Of a stretch of 64,000 bases of DNA, positions 27,570 through 36,236 are shown one piece after another. The notes under the pieces were generated by a model. That model was not told the origin of the DNA. It did no database searches and was given only the letters and a program-made list of their open reading frames with translations. This DNA comes from Microvirga vignae (GTDB lineage Bacteria; Pseudomonadota; Alphaproteobacteria; Rhizobiales; Beijerinckiaceae). The stretch is from assembly GCF_001017175.1 (NCBI RefSeq), contig NZ_LCYG01000091.1:1-64000 (forward strand). Direction: 5' to 3'. Position 1 is the stretch's first letter, and every line of letters begins with the position of its first letter. The translations under genes were made by a program, and so were the position numbers.

Positions 27570-28022
27570 ATGGCCGAGGTCCTTTTCTACCATCTTCAGC
27601 AACAGCCTCTCGAGGCGGTGCTGCCCACGCTCCTGCAGAAAACGCTGGAGCGTGGCTGGCGCGCGGTGGTGCAGGTGACGACCGAGGAGCGCATGGCCGC
27701 ACTCGACGATCATCTCTGGACCTTCTCGGACGAGAGCTTCCTGCCGCATGGTACGGACCGCGAGGCCCATGCGGCGGACCAGCCGATTCTCATTACCTTG
27801 AGCGGCGAGAACCCCAATGGCGCTGCCATCCGATTCCTTGCCGAAGGGGCGAGCCTGCCGGAGGAGATCGGCTCCTACCAGCGCATCGCCATCCTCTTCG
27901 ACGGCAACGACGTGCAAGCGCTTGCCATCGCCCGCGACCAGTGGCGCGCGGTGAAGGAGGGCGGCCACGATGCGACCTATTGGCAGCAGGACGATTTCGG
28001 CCGCTGGCAGCGCAAGGCTTGA
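27570..28022 (+). CDS. holC: DNA polymerase III chi subunit
   Basis: 150 residues. MAEVLFYHL at the start, QKTLERGWRAVVQV, LDDHLWTFSDESFLPHG and QRIAILFDGND are those of HolC, which links the clamp loader to single-strand DNA-binding protein. It follows pepA, its usual neighbour in proteobacteria, across a repeat. ATG 27570 begins the conserved region. Confidence 0.93.
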   Translation: MAEVLFYHLQQQPLEAVLPTLLQKTLERGWRAVVQVTTEERMAALDDHLWTFSDESFLPHGTDREAHAADQPILITLSGENPNGAAIRFLAEGASLPEEIGSYQRIAILFDGNDVQALAIARDQWRAVKEGGHDATYWQQDDFGRWQRKA

Positions 28023-28106
28023 AGCGCACACGAAGTCGTCATTGCCGGAAAGCTTGCAACCCTTCTGCGGCTCTCCAGTTTCCCGAAGGCCACAAGGATA
28101 AAAGCC

Positions 28107-29657
28107 ATGCTTCGCGCCTTCCGTCTGCTCACCTCAGCCGCTCTCTGTCTGTCCTTGGCCGTGCCTCTCGCGGCCATGGCGCAGGAAAGGCAGCAGCAAA
28201 ACGAGCAGCAGGAGGCCCGCAGGCCACGTCCCGAGTCTCAAACGCAGGCGCTTCCTCCGGAATCGGTCACACGCCATACGCTCGAACTGCCGGGACGGAC
28301 ACTCCAGTTTCTGGCGACGGCGGGGCATCTGACGCTCACCGATCAGCAGGGCGCGCCGCAGGCTGAAATCGGGTTCGTGGCCTATGCGAAGGAGGATGCC
28401 GATGCCGCATCGCGGCCGGTGACGTTCGCGGTGAATGGCGGGCCGGGCGCATCTTCCGCCTACCTTCATCTTCTTGCCGCTGGCCCCTGGCTGTTGCCTC
28501 TCGATGGACCGGCCATCAGCCCGTCCGCCTCGCCCGCGCTCGTGCCCAATGCGGAGACTTGGCTCGACTTCACGGACCTCGTCTTCATCGACCCGCCGGG
28601 CACCGGCTACAGCCGCGTGATCGGGGGCGATCAGGTGCGGGAGCGATTCTACTCGGTTCAAGGCGATATCGACGGGCTGGCCGCCTTCGTCATGCGATGG
28701 CTGAAGGAGAAGGGGCGGCTGACATCGCCGAAATTCTTCGTGGGCGAGAGCTATGGCGGTTTTCGTGGGCCTCTGCTCGCGCAGAAGCTCCAGAATGATC
28801 AGGGCATCGGCTTCAGCGGTCTTGTGCTCGTTTCGCCTGTCTTGGATTTCGATTGGCTCGATCAGGGGGCAGGGGCGCCATGGGTCAATGCTGCACTCCT
28901 GCCGTCGCTCGCTGCCACCGCGCAGTCGCGTAATGGACCGGTGTCGCGAGAGAGTCTTCGCGAGGCTGAGGCTTACGCTTCCGGCGAGTACGTTGTCGAT
29001 CTCATGCGCGGCCTGCAGGACAAGGAGGCTGTTGAGCGCATGAGCCGCCGCGTAGCCGAACTGAGTGGGCTCAATCCCGAGCTGACGCGGCGTTTGGCCG
29101 GCCGCATCGACATGCGCACGGTCCAGCGGGAGTTACGGCGTTCCTCATCCGAGATCGTCAGCGCCTATGACACCAATGTGGCGACCGCCGATCCCAACCC
29201 CACGAGCCAGTTTCCTCGCTTCGAAGATCCGGTCCTCGATGCGATGACCGCGCCGTTGTCGAGCGCCATCATCCATCACATGACCGACACGCTGAACTAT
29301 AAGGCGGAGGGGCGCTACAATCTGCTCAACGGCTCCATCAGCGGTGCCTGGCGCTGGGGCAATGGGCGCAACAGCCCTGAAAATCTCGAAGAGCTGCGGC
29401 AGGCACTGGCGCTTGACGGCAAGATGCGCGTGCTCGTCACCCACGGTTTTACCGATCTGGTGACGCCGTATTTTGCCTCCAAGCTGCTCCTCGATCAGCT
29501 TCCCGATCTCGGTCCCCGGAAGAAGCGTGTGTCTTTGAGTGTTTACGAAGGCGGCCACATGTTCTATTCGCGGCAAGCGTCGCGGCAGGCGTTCCGCACG
29601 GACGTGCAGCGGCTCTTTGAAGAAGCCCTGCAGGCCAGGGCCGCCAATGGGGATTGA
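28107..29657 (+). CDS. Serine carboxypeptidase-like protein (peptidase S10)
   Basis: 516 residues. Signal peptide (cleavage near AMA-QE), then a Gln/Glu-rich linker, then an S10 catalytic domain: oxyanion-hole NGGPGASSAYLH (110-121), DPPGTGYSR, nucleophile Ser215 in FVGESYGGFRG, Asp in THGFTDLVTP and His in YEGGHMFYSR. Predicted to be exported. Ser carboxypeptidases of this family are best known in eukaryotes, with many uncharacterised bacterial members. Start supported by AAGGATAAAAGCC. Confidence 0.9.
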   Translation: MLRAFRLLTSAALCLSLAVPLAAMAQERQQQNEQQEARRPRPESQTQALPPESVTRHTLELPGRTLQFLATAGHLTLTDQQGAPQAEIGFVAYAKEDADAASRPVTFAVNGGPGASSAYLHLLAAGPWLLPLDGPAISPSASPALVPNAETWLDFTDLVFIDPPGTGYSRVIGGDQVRERFYSVQGDIDGLAAFVMRWLKEKGRLTSPKFFVGESYGGFRGPLLAQKLQNDQGIGFSGLVLVSPVLDFDWLDQGAGAPWVNAALLPSLAATAQSRNGPVSRESLREAEAYASGEYVVDLMRGLQDKEAVERMSRRVAELSGLNPELTRRLAGRIDMRTVQRELRRSSSEIVSAYDTNVATADPNPTSQFPRFEDPVLDAMTAPLSSAIIHHMTDTLNYKAEGRYNLLNGSISGAWRWGNGRNSPENLEELRQALALDGKMRVLVTHGFTDLVTPYFASKLLLDQLPDLGPRKKRVSLSVYEGGHMFYSRQASRQAFRTDVQRLFEEALQARAANGD

Positions 29658-29660
29658 TCG

Positions 29661-30041
29661 ATGCGTCTGAAGGTCTTGTCGTGCGTGGCTCTCGCCACCT
29701 TGAGTCTGGCCGCCTGCAACAGCACGAGTTCCGCACCGCCGGTTGCTGCGTCTGTTGCACCGACACCCATGGCTGCGGCCCCGACAGGTCCGACCTTCGA
29801 CGGCCCACTGCTCGGACCTGACGGGCGCTGCACCGGCCCCTCGACCGGCACCGCCACCGTCATCGAGTCCGGCATCAGCGAATGCGATCTCGTGCGCCTC
29901 AAGGGCAAGCCCGCCACGGACGTGCTGGTCGGCGAAAGCGGCAAGGGCCAGCGCGAGGTGCAGGTGCTCTATTCCGAGCCCGGCGGACGCGAGCTGTATT
30001 TCTTCGTGAACAACAGGCTCGATCGGATAGCGAAGCCTTAA
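29661..30041 (+). CDS. Lipoprotein, hypothetical
   Basis: 126 residues. Lipoprotein signal with lipobox LAAC (Cys19), followed by an Ala/Pro/Thr-rich spacer and a small domain with two Cys (RCTGPS, SECDLVRLKG). No known function recognised. It starts three bases after the S10 peptidase gene and is likely co-transcribed. Convergent with the MFS gene, whose stop overlaps by four bases. Confidence 0.75.
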   Translation: MRLKVLSCVALATLSLAACNSTSSAPPVAASVAPTPMAAAPTGPTFDGPLLGPDGRCTGPSTGTATVIESGISECDLVRLKGKPATDVLVGESGKGQREVQVLYSEPGGRELYFFVNNRLDRIAKP

Positions 30042-31276
30042 ACGCTTTCCTTGGCCCGCAACCGCCCGCGAACAGGCAGCAGGCCGATCAGCGTCAGTAC
30101 CGTGAAGGCCGCTCCGGCCAGGAACGTACCTTGCGGGCCCACCTTGTCCCACAGCGCACCTGCGATCACGCTCGCCACCAGCAGGGCAAGCCCTGTCACG
30201 AGGTTGAACATGCCGAAGGCCGTGCCGCGCAGTTCGGGTGGAGCGCTGTCGGCGACGAGGGTTGAAAGAAGCCCCTGCGTGAAGCCCATGTGAGCGCCCC
30301 AGAGCACCACGCCGAGCGCAATTCCGCCGAGGCCGGGCGCGAAGGCGAGGACCATATCGGCGGCGAGGAGGAGACCCAAGCCGATGGTGAGGATCGTGAT
30401 GCGATCCACGCGATCGGAGAGGGCGCCCGCCGGATAGGCGGAGAGGGCATAGACCACGTTCATGATCACGAGCACGATGGGCACCAGCGCCACCGGCACG
30501 CCGGAGGATTGAGCGCGCAGGATGAGGAAGGCCTCGCTGAAGCGCGCGAGCGTGAACACGGTGGCGAACGCAACCACCCACCAATAGGTCGCGCCCAAGC
30601 GCACGAGTTCGGACGGGTGCAGAGGCATGCGCACTTTCCGCAATCCTTCAGGGCGCTCCGGCTCCTGCACTGCGAAGACGATCAGGGCGAAGGAGAGAAA
30701 AGCGGGGATCACCGCGATCCAGAAGACGGTGGTGAAGTGATCCGCCGTCAGCCACATGAGCCCGATGGCGAGGAACGGGCCGATGAAAGCTCCCACCGTA
30801 TCGAGCGACTGACGCAGGCCGAAGCTCGCGCCGCGCAGGTGCTCGGGGCTGATGTCGGCGATCAGCGCATCGCGCGGCGCTCCGCGAATGCCCTTTCCGA
30901 TGCGGTCGACGAAACGTGCCGTGACGAGCCAGGCGACGGATGGGGCGAGCGGAAAAATCGGCTTCGTGAAGGCGGCGAGGCCATAGCCGAAAGCTGCGAG
31001 AAACTTGCGCTTCCCGAGCCAGTCGCTGAGCGCGCCGGAAAACACCTTCGTGATCGAGGCGGTGGCTTCCGCGATGCCTTCGATGATGCCGACGGTGAGC
31101 GTCGATGTGCCGAGCACTGTCACGAGATAAACGGGCAGCAGGGCATGGATCATCTCGGAGGAGACATCCATCAGCAGCGAGACGAAACCGAGCGCCCAGA
31201 TGCCGGTGGGGATTTCCTTCCAAAGGGCTTTCCGCTTGGTGGAGGCCTCCGGCTGCTCTGGTGCCTGGTTCTGCAT
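30038..31276 (-). CDS. Major facilitator superfamily transporter
   Basis: 412 residues with about 12 hydrophobic segments. The start (WALGFVSLLMDVSSEMIHALLPVYLV) and the DRIGKGIRGAPRDALIAD loop match a family of MFS permeases of unknown substrate found widely in proteobacteria. ATG 31276 is two bases after the stop of the ABC-F gene, so they are co-transcribed. Substrate unknown. Confidence 0.88.
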   Translation of the reverse strand: MQNQAPEQPEASTKRKALWKEIPTGIWALGFVSLLMDVSSEMIHALLPVYLVTVLGTSTLTVGIIEGIAEATASITKVFSGALSDWLGKRKFLAAFGYGLAAFTKPIFPLAPSVAWLVTARFVDRIGKGIRGAPRDALIADISPEHLRGASFGLRQSLDTVGAFIGPFLAIGLMWLTADHFTTVFWIAVIPAFLSFALIVFAVQEPERPEGLRKVRMPLHPSELVRLGATYWWVVAFATVFTLARFSEAFLILRAQSSGVPVALVPIVLVIMNVVYALSAYPAGALSDRVDRITILTIGLGLLLAADMVLAFAPGLGGIALGVVLWGAHMGFTQGLLSTLVADSAPPELRGTAFGMFNLVTGLALLVASVIAGALWDKVGPQGTFLAGAAFTVLTLIGLLPVRGRLRAKESV

Positions 31277-31278
31277 CG

Positions 31279-33156
31279 TCACGCGCTCGCGGTTTCGATT
31301 TCGCCGCTGATGGTCAGCCATTCCTCCTCGAGAGAGGCGAGCGTGTCCGCTGCCTCGGCACGCATCTTCGAAAGCTCGGTGGCCTTCGCGGAATCCTTCA
31401 GGAAGGCTGTTCCGTCCGCGAGCGCCGCGTCCACCTTGCCGATGACTTCGTGGAGTTTCGCCATGCGCGCTTCGATCGCTTCGAGCTTCTTGCGCAAGGG
31501 AGCAAGCGCTGCGCGCTTTTCTGCGGCGGCGCGGCGTTCATCGACCTTGGATGCGGTCGGCGCCTGCGGCTTGTCGTTCTGCTTTTGCGGATCGAACTCG
31601 CCCGACAGCACGAGCTGGCGGTAATCGTCCATGTCGCCGTCAAAGGCCTTCACCGTGCCGTTGCCGACGATCCAGAGACGCTCGGCGCAGGCCTCGATCA
31701 GGAAGCGGTCGTGGCTCACCAGGATGACCGCGCCGGTATAGTCGTTGATGGCTTCCATCAGCGCCGTACGGCTGTCGATGTCGAGGTGGTTCGTCGGCTC
31801 GTCAAGGATGAGCAGGTGAGGGCCGTTGAAAGCGGCCAATCCCATGAGCAGGCGCGCCTTCTCGCCGCCGGAGAGCGCGGAAACGGGTGTATCCGCCTTC
31901 GCACCCGGAAAGCCGATCTGCGCCGTACGGGCGCGGATCTTGGCGATCGGCGTGTCCGGCATGCGCTCAGCCACGTGATCATAGGCGGTCGCCTTCGGGT
32001 TCAGCTCGTCGAGCTGATGCTGCGCGAAATAGGCAACATCCATGCGGCTGACCGTGCGCATCTCGCCCTTCATCGGCTCAAGCCTGCCACCGATGAGCTT
32101 ACAGAAAGTGGATTTGCCATTGCCGTTGGAGCCGAGCAGCGCGATGCGGTCGTCGGGCGAGATCGTGAGATTGAGCCGGTCGAGCACGATGCGCTCGCCA
32201 TAGCCGACGGCGCCGCTTTCCACCGTGATCAGCGGCGGAGCGGCAGGGCGCTCGGGGTCCGGCAGATTGAAGGGCAGCACGTCGTCTTCGACGATGGTGG
32301 CGATGGGCTCGAGCTTGGCGAGCCGCTTCACGCGCGACTGAGCCTGGCGCGCCTTCGAGGCCTTGGCCTTGAAGCGGTCCACGAAGGCCTGCAGGTGCTT
32401 GCGCTCCGCCTCCTGCTTCGCCGCCATCTTCGCCGTCAGCTCGCGCTTTTCCGCATATTGCTTGGCGAACGAGGTATAGCCGCCGCGGTAGATCGTGAGC
32501 TTGCCCCGGTCGAGATGCAGGATGTGGTTGACGCAGGTGTCGAGCAGCTCGCGGTCGTGGCTGATGACGAGAACCGTATGCGGGTAGCGACCCAGGTAGT
32601 CGTAGAGCCAGAGCGTGCCTTCAAGATCGAGATAGTTCGTCGGCTCGTCGAGGAGCAGAAGGTCCGGCTCGGTGAACAGCACGGCGGCGAGCGCCACGCG
32701 CATGCGCCAGCCGCCCGAGAAATCGGAGCAGGGGCGTTCTTGAGCTTCCGCATCGAAGCCGAGGCCGTGGAGGATTGCGGCAGCGCGCGAGGGGGCGGAA
32801 TGCGCGCCGATATCGGTCAGCCGCGTCTCGATCTCGGCACGGCGGAGGCCGTCCGCCGTCTCGGCCTCGGCGAGAAGGGCCGTGCGCTCCTTGTCAGCGG
32901 CGAGCACCACGTCGATGAGGCGCTCCGGCCCCCCCGGAGCCTCCTGGGCCACGGCGCCGATGCGCATGCCGCGGGGCAGGGTGATGCTGCCGCTCTCGGT
33001 GGCGAGCTCGCCCTGGATGATCTTGAACAGGGTGGTCTTGCCCGCACCGTTGCGCCCGACGAGCCCCACCTTGCTGCCCGTGGGCAGGTTGAAGGAGGCG
33101 TGGTCGAGGATCAGCCGGTCGCCGATGCGGTAGGTGAGATCATTGACATGGAGCAT
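31279..33156 (-). CDS. ABC-F family ATPase
   Basis: 625 residues, two ABC ATPase domains in one chain with no membrane segments. First Walker A GRNGAGKTT near residue 35 and second GSNGNGKSTF; two signature motifs (FSGGWRMR, LSGGEKARLL) and Walker B LLLDEPTNYLD and LILDEPTNHLD. The charged inter-domain linker (about residues 230-310) and a coiled-coil C-terminus rich in Lys/Glu are typical of ABC-F proteins that act on ribosomes. Closest in layout to Uup/YheS; resistance role not implied. Confidence 0.92.
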   Translation of the reverse strand: MLHVNDLTYRIGDRLILDHASFNLPTGSKVGLVGRNGAGKTTLFKIIQGELATESGSITLPRGMRIGAVAQEAPGGPERLIDVVLAADKERTALLAEAETADGLRRAEIETRLTDIGAHSAPSRAAAILHGLGFDAEAQERPCSDFSGGWRMRVALAAVLFTEPDLLLLDEPTNYLDLEGTLWLYDYLGRYPHTVLVISHDRELLDTCVNHILHLDRGKLTIYRGGYTSFAKQYAEKRELTAKMAAKQEAERKHLQAFVDRFKAKASKARQAQSRVKRLAKLEPIATIVEDDVLPFNLPDPERPAAPPLITVESGAVGYGERIVLDRLNLTISPDDRIALLGSNGNGKSTFCKLIGGRLEPMKGEMRTVSRMDVAYFAQHQLDELNPKATAYDHVAERMPDTPIAKIRARTAQIGFPGAKADTPVSALSGGEKARLLMGLAAFNGPHLLILDEPTNHLDIDSRTALMEAINDYTGAVILVSHDRFLIEACAERLWIVGNGTVKAFDGDMDDYRQLVLSGEFDPQKQNDKPQAPTASKVDERRAAAEKRAALAPLRKKLEAIEARMAKLHEVIGKVDAALADGTAFLKDSAKATELSKMRAEAADTLASLEEEWLTISGEIETASA

Positions 33157-33518
33157 GCCGCCTTTTGGCCTGTGAAAAGGGCGCTGGCAAGGTGCCGGGA
33201 CAGGGGAAAGGGAGCTGGGGCTTTTCCCCTGCGGTAAGCCAGATATGGATTTATGACGTAACGAGAGGCTCAGGGGGCTCAAATGCCGGCTGATCAGGTA
33301 TCCTCGGCGCGCACAAGAAGAACGCGGACGACATGCGGAAAGCCCATCCTTGAAGCGTCTTGGAGTATGCGCGGCCTGTTGTGGGTACCCGCAATAGTCT
33401 CAGGAAAGCGGGGCTTGCGAATGACCGGACGGTCAAAGACTGATAAGCAGGGCTTTAGCTCTACTTGTACGGGCGCTATGGTATAGTTCTAGCGAAGGTT
33501 TGCGGTCGGGGGAGAAAC
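33157..33518. other. Divergent promoter region between ABC-F and Crp/Fnr genes
   Basis: 362 bases with no convincing gene. It should hold promoters for the two divergent genes. The only structure I see is a palindrome TGACCG-GA-CGGTCA at 33422-33435, about 84 bases before the regulator start. Confidence 0.4.
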
Positions 33519-34205
33519 ATGGCGCGGCTTGCCAATGTTCACTTGTTCAAGGGACTTGAGATCGATCTTATCCCATTCGAGGCGCGGTCCAACTGGCGCC
33601 GCTTCGATCCGGATGAGGTGCTGGTCGACTTCGACGAGCTCTCCACCGACGTCTATTTCCTCCTGTCCGGCGAAGTGCGCGTGCTCATGCGCACCGCCTC
33701 GGGCAGGGAGGTGATCCTCAACGAGATGAAGCCAGGAGAGGTCTTCGGCGAACTGGCTGCCCTCGACGGCATCAAGCGTTCCGCGAATGTCACGGCGCTC
33801 ACGAGAGGCGAGGCCTGCGTGATGCCGGCGGCGGTGTTCAAGGAGCTGCTTTTCGCCAACCGGCCCGTCGCCGAGCGCCTCTTCTGCCTCATGGCCTCGC
33901 GCCTGCGCGAATTGAACGCCAAGTTCATGGAACAGACGGTTCTTGATCTGAGGCACCGGCTCTATTCGGAGCTGCTGCGCCTCTCTGTGCCGCGCGGAGA
34001 CAAGGGTATCGAGCGGGTCATTACCCCGCCGCCCTTCCACCATATCGTCGCCGCCCGCATCGGCTGCCGCCGCGAGCAGATCACGCGCGAGTTTTCGATG
34101 CTGACCCAGGAAGGCCTGATCGAGCGCACCCGCGGTGCCCTGATTCTGCGCCAGCCGGAGGTTCTGAAGGCCCGTGTCGCCGAGGCCATGCGGGCGGATC
34201 ACTGA
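33519..34205 (+). CDS. Crp/Fnr family transcriptional regulator
   Basis: 228 residues. A cyclic-nucleotide-binding beta-barrel (about 15-130) carries the phosphate-binding pattern GEVFGELAALDGIKRSANV, close to that of CRP, followed by the dimer helix and a winged helix-turn-helix (ARIGCRREQITREFSMLTQEGLIERT). No Cys cluster is present, so it is not an oxygen-sensing FNR. Ligand could be cAMP but is not proven. Good ribosome site GGGGGAGAAAC. Its end overlaps that of the convergent TetR gene by seven bases. Confidence 0.92.
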   Translation: MARLANVHLFKGLEIDLIPFEARSNWRRFDPDEVLVDFDELSTDVYFLLSGEVRVLMRTASGREVILNEMKPGEVFGELAALDGIKRSANVTALTRGEACVMPAAVFKELLFANRPVAERLFCLMASRLRELNAKFMEQTVLDLRHRLYSELLRLSVPRGDKGIERVITPPPFHHIVAARIGCRREQITREFSMLTQEGLIERTRGALILRQPEVLKARVAEAMRADH

Positions 34206-34882
34206 CGCTTGCCGGCGTCCGGCCCATAGGCTGCGAAGAACACGCGGATCGCGTTCTCCACATTTTTCTTGATCTCGTCCTGTGTCGGCGGCCCACCGAC
34301 AGCGAAGAGCTGGCGGCGCATCAGGCCGGAGACGCAAAGATCGAGGAAGTGTTGGGCGGCCACGCTGGTGTCCGCGATCGATAGGCGCCCAGCCTGGACC
34401 TGGCGGTCGAAGTAAGCTGCGAGCCGCGCTGCGCCTTGGCGGGGGCCGGCTTCGTAGAAGGCTTGGCCGAGGGCAGGGAATTTTTCCGCGGCGCCGATCA
34501 CCATGCGGATCGAGGAGATATGCTCCGGTGTGCCCATGCGGGTCAGGTAAGTATGGCCGAGCTGGGTGAGCACGGAGCGCACATCCGGATCGTCAGCGTC
34601 GAGCTTGAAGAGAACTTCGGCCAGGCCCTGCTTCTCTTCCGTCGTCAGGGCCGCAAACAGGCTCTCCTTGCTGTCGAAATACACATAGAGTGTGCCCTTG
34701 GAGACACCGGCCGCCTTCGCGATCTCGCCCATGCTGGCGCCATCGAAGCCGCTTGCGAGAAAAACCTGACGGGCTCCCTCCAGGATCTGGCGACGCTTGG
34801 CCCTCTCCGCGCTCTCTTCTGTCGAGGGAGAGTTGCTGGGAGCGGCGGCTGTTGCGCGAGCGATGTCTTTCAGGTCGCTCAT
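34199..34882 (-). CDS. TetR family transcriptional repressor
   Basis: 227 residues. N-terminal helix-turn-helix at about 32-78 (RQILEGARQVFLASGFDGASMGEIAKAAGVSKGTLYVYFDSKESLF) and a C-terminal ligand/dimer domain. It is divergent from the EmrA/EmrB-like pump genes, and a perfect palindrome lies in the intervening 142 bases, so it very likely represses the pump and itself until a drug-like ligand binds. Confidence 0.93.
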   Translation of the reverse strand: MSDLKDIARATAAAPSNSPSTEESAERAKRRQILEGARQVFLASGFDGASMGEIAKAAGVSKGTLYVYFDSKESLFAALTTEEKQGLAEVLFKLDADDPDVRSVLTQLGHTYLTRMGTPEHISSIRMVIGAAEKFPALGQAFYEAGPRQGAARLAAYFDRQVQAGRLSIADTSVAAQHFLDLCVSGLMRRQLFAVGGPPTQDEIKKNVENAIRVFFAAYGPDAGKRQ

Positions 34883-34906
34883 GTGCGTTTTGTCACCTCC
34901 AGGCTA

Positions 34907-34927
34907 TTGACCGAACGGTTCGGTCAA
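34907..34927. promoter_or_regulatory. Probable TetR operator
   Basis: Perfect palindrome of 10-bp arms around one base: TTGACCGAAC-G-GTTCGGTCAA. It is 25 bases upstream of the repressor start codon and 98 bases upstream of the pump operon, and is typical of TetR-family operators in size and symmetry. Confidence 0.8.
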
Positions 34928-35024
34928 ATCATATGTAGTCCACTTAGTCATTATAGTTCAAGGTCGCAAGAACGCCTCTAAACTTTGTGGTTCGGGCGGT
35001 TTGCGTTGTCGATAGAGGGTTGGC

Positions 35025-36218
35025 ATGGCTTACCGTGAAGAGTTCGAGCAGGGCGGAAAGGGGGCTTCCGCGCCCGCCATGGATCGACCGCCTGCCCAGG
35101 CTCCCGAAGCGGAGCAAAGCGCTCCGGCCCAGGAAGCTGCGCCCGCCAAGGCGAAGTCGCGCAAGAAGCCGGTGATCATGGCTCTGCTATTGGGCGCTCT
35201 GGCGTTCGGAGGCTACGAGGGCTTCCACTGGTGGTCTGAAGGCCGCTTCATGGTCTCCACCGATGATGCCTATGTGCAGGCCGACATCACGATCCTCTCG
35301 GCCAAGGTGTCCGGCTATGTCTCCTCCGTGGCCGTTACCAGCAACCAGAGCGTCAGGGCCGGCGACCTGATCGCCAAGATCGACGACGGCGATTACCGCT
35401 TTGCCCTGCAATCGGCCAAGGACAAGCTCGCCACCCAGCAGAGCTCGATCGAGCGCATCGGCCGTCAGATCGAGGCAGGCCGTGCCTCCGTGGCTCAGGC
35501 CGACGCCCAGGTGGCTGCCGCCAAGGCGGAGGCTGAGCGGGCCGCCAGCGATTACGCTCGCCAGCAGCAGCTCGCCCGTTCCGATTACACCAGCCGCGCA
35601 GCCCTCGAGAACGCCAAGGCCACCAGTGATCGCGCAGAGGCCAACGTGAAGAGCGCTCAAGCCGCTCTCGCAGCCGCCAAGGCGAATGTCGACGTTCTCT
35701 CAGCCCAGCAGACCGAGGCGCGCCGTGTCGCGGCCGAGTTGCAGACGGGCATCGAGAAGGCTGAGCGCGATCTTTCCTTCACGGAAATCCGTGCGCCGGC
35801 CGATGGGGTGATCGGCAACAAGGCCGTCGAAGTCGGCACCTTCGTGCAGCCGGGCGCGCGCTTGGCCGCCCTCGTGCCGCTCACCAGCGTGCATGTGGAT
35901 GCAAACTTCAAGGAGACCCAGCTTGCCCACCTGAAGCCGGGCCAGAAGGTGAAGATCGAGGTCGATGCCTTCCCGGATGCGGACATCGTCGGCACGGTGG
36001 AAAGCGTGTCGCCCGCTTCCGGCGCGGTGTTCAGCCTGCTGCCGCCCGAGAACGCCACCGGCAACTTCACCAAGATCGTGCAGCGCGTGCCCGTGCGTGT
36101 GTCTGTCAGCCCCGAGTTTGCTCAGCAGGGCCTGCTGCGTCCCGGCCTGTCGGTTGTCGTCGATGTGGACACGCGTATCTCGGCTGAAGCGTCCAAGACG
36201 GCCAGCCTGAAGCAGTAA
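35025..36218 (+). CDS. EmrA/HlyD-like membrane fusion protein
   Basis: 397 residues. A Pro/Ala-rich cytoplasmic head, one transmembrane helix (about 47-67), then the barrel-sandwich/lipoyl region (STDDAYVQADITILSAKVSGYVSSV), an alpha-helical hairpin coiled coil rich in Ala/Gln (about 120-245) and the beta-barrel (FTEIRAPADGVIGNKAVEVGTFVQPG). It bridges an inner-membrane exporter to an outer-membrane channel; no TolC gene is nearby. Followed 18 bases later by the pump gene. Confidence 0.93.
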   Translation: MAYREEFEQGGKGASAPAMDRPPAQAPEAEQSAPAQEAAPAKAKSRKKPVIMALLLGALAFGGYEGFHWWSEGRFMVSTDDAYVQADITILSAKVSGYVSSVAVTSNQSVRAGDLIAKIDDGDYRFALQSAKDKLATQQSSIERIGRQIEAGRASVAQADAQVAAAKAEAERAASDYARQQQLARSDYTSRAALENAKATSDRAEANVKSAQAALAAAKANVDVLSAQQTEARRVAAELQTGIEKAERDLSFTEIRAPADGVIGNKAVEVGTFVQPGARLAALVPLTSVHVDANFKETQLAHLKPGQKVKIEVDAFPDADIVGTVESVSPASGAVFSLLPPENATGNFTKIVQRVPVRVSVSPEFAQQGLLRPGLSVVVDVDTRISAEASKTASLKQ

Positions 36219-36236
36219 GGAAAGAGCAAAGCCTCC

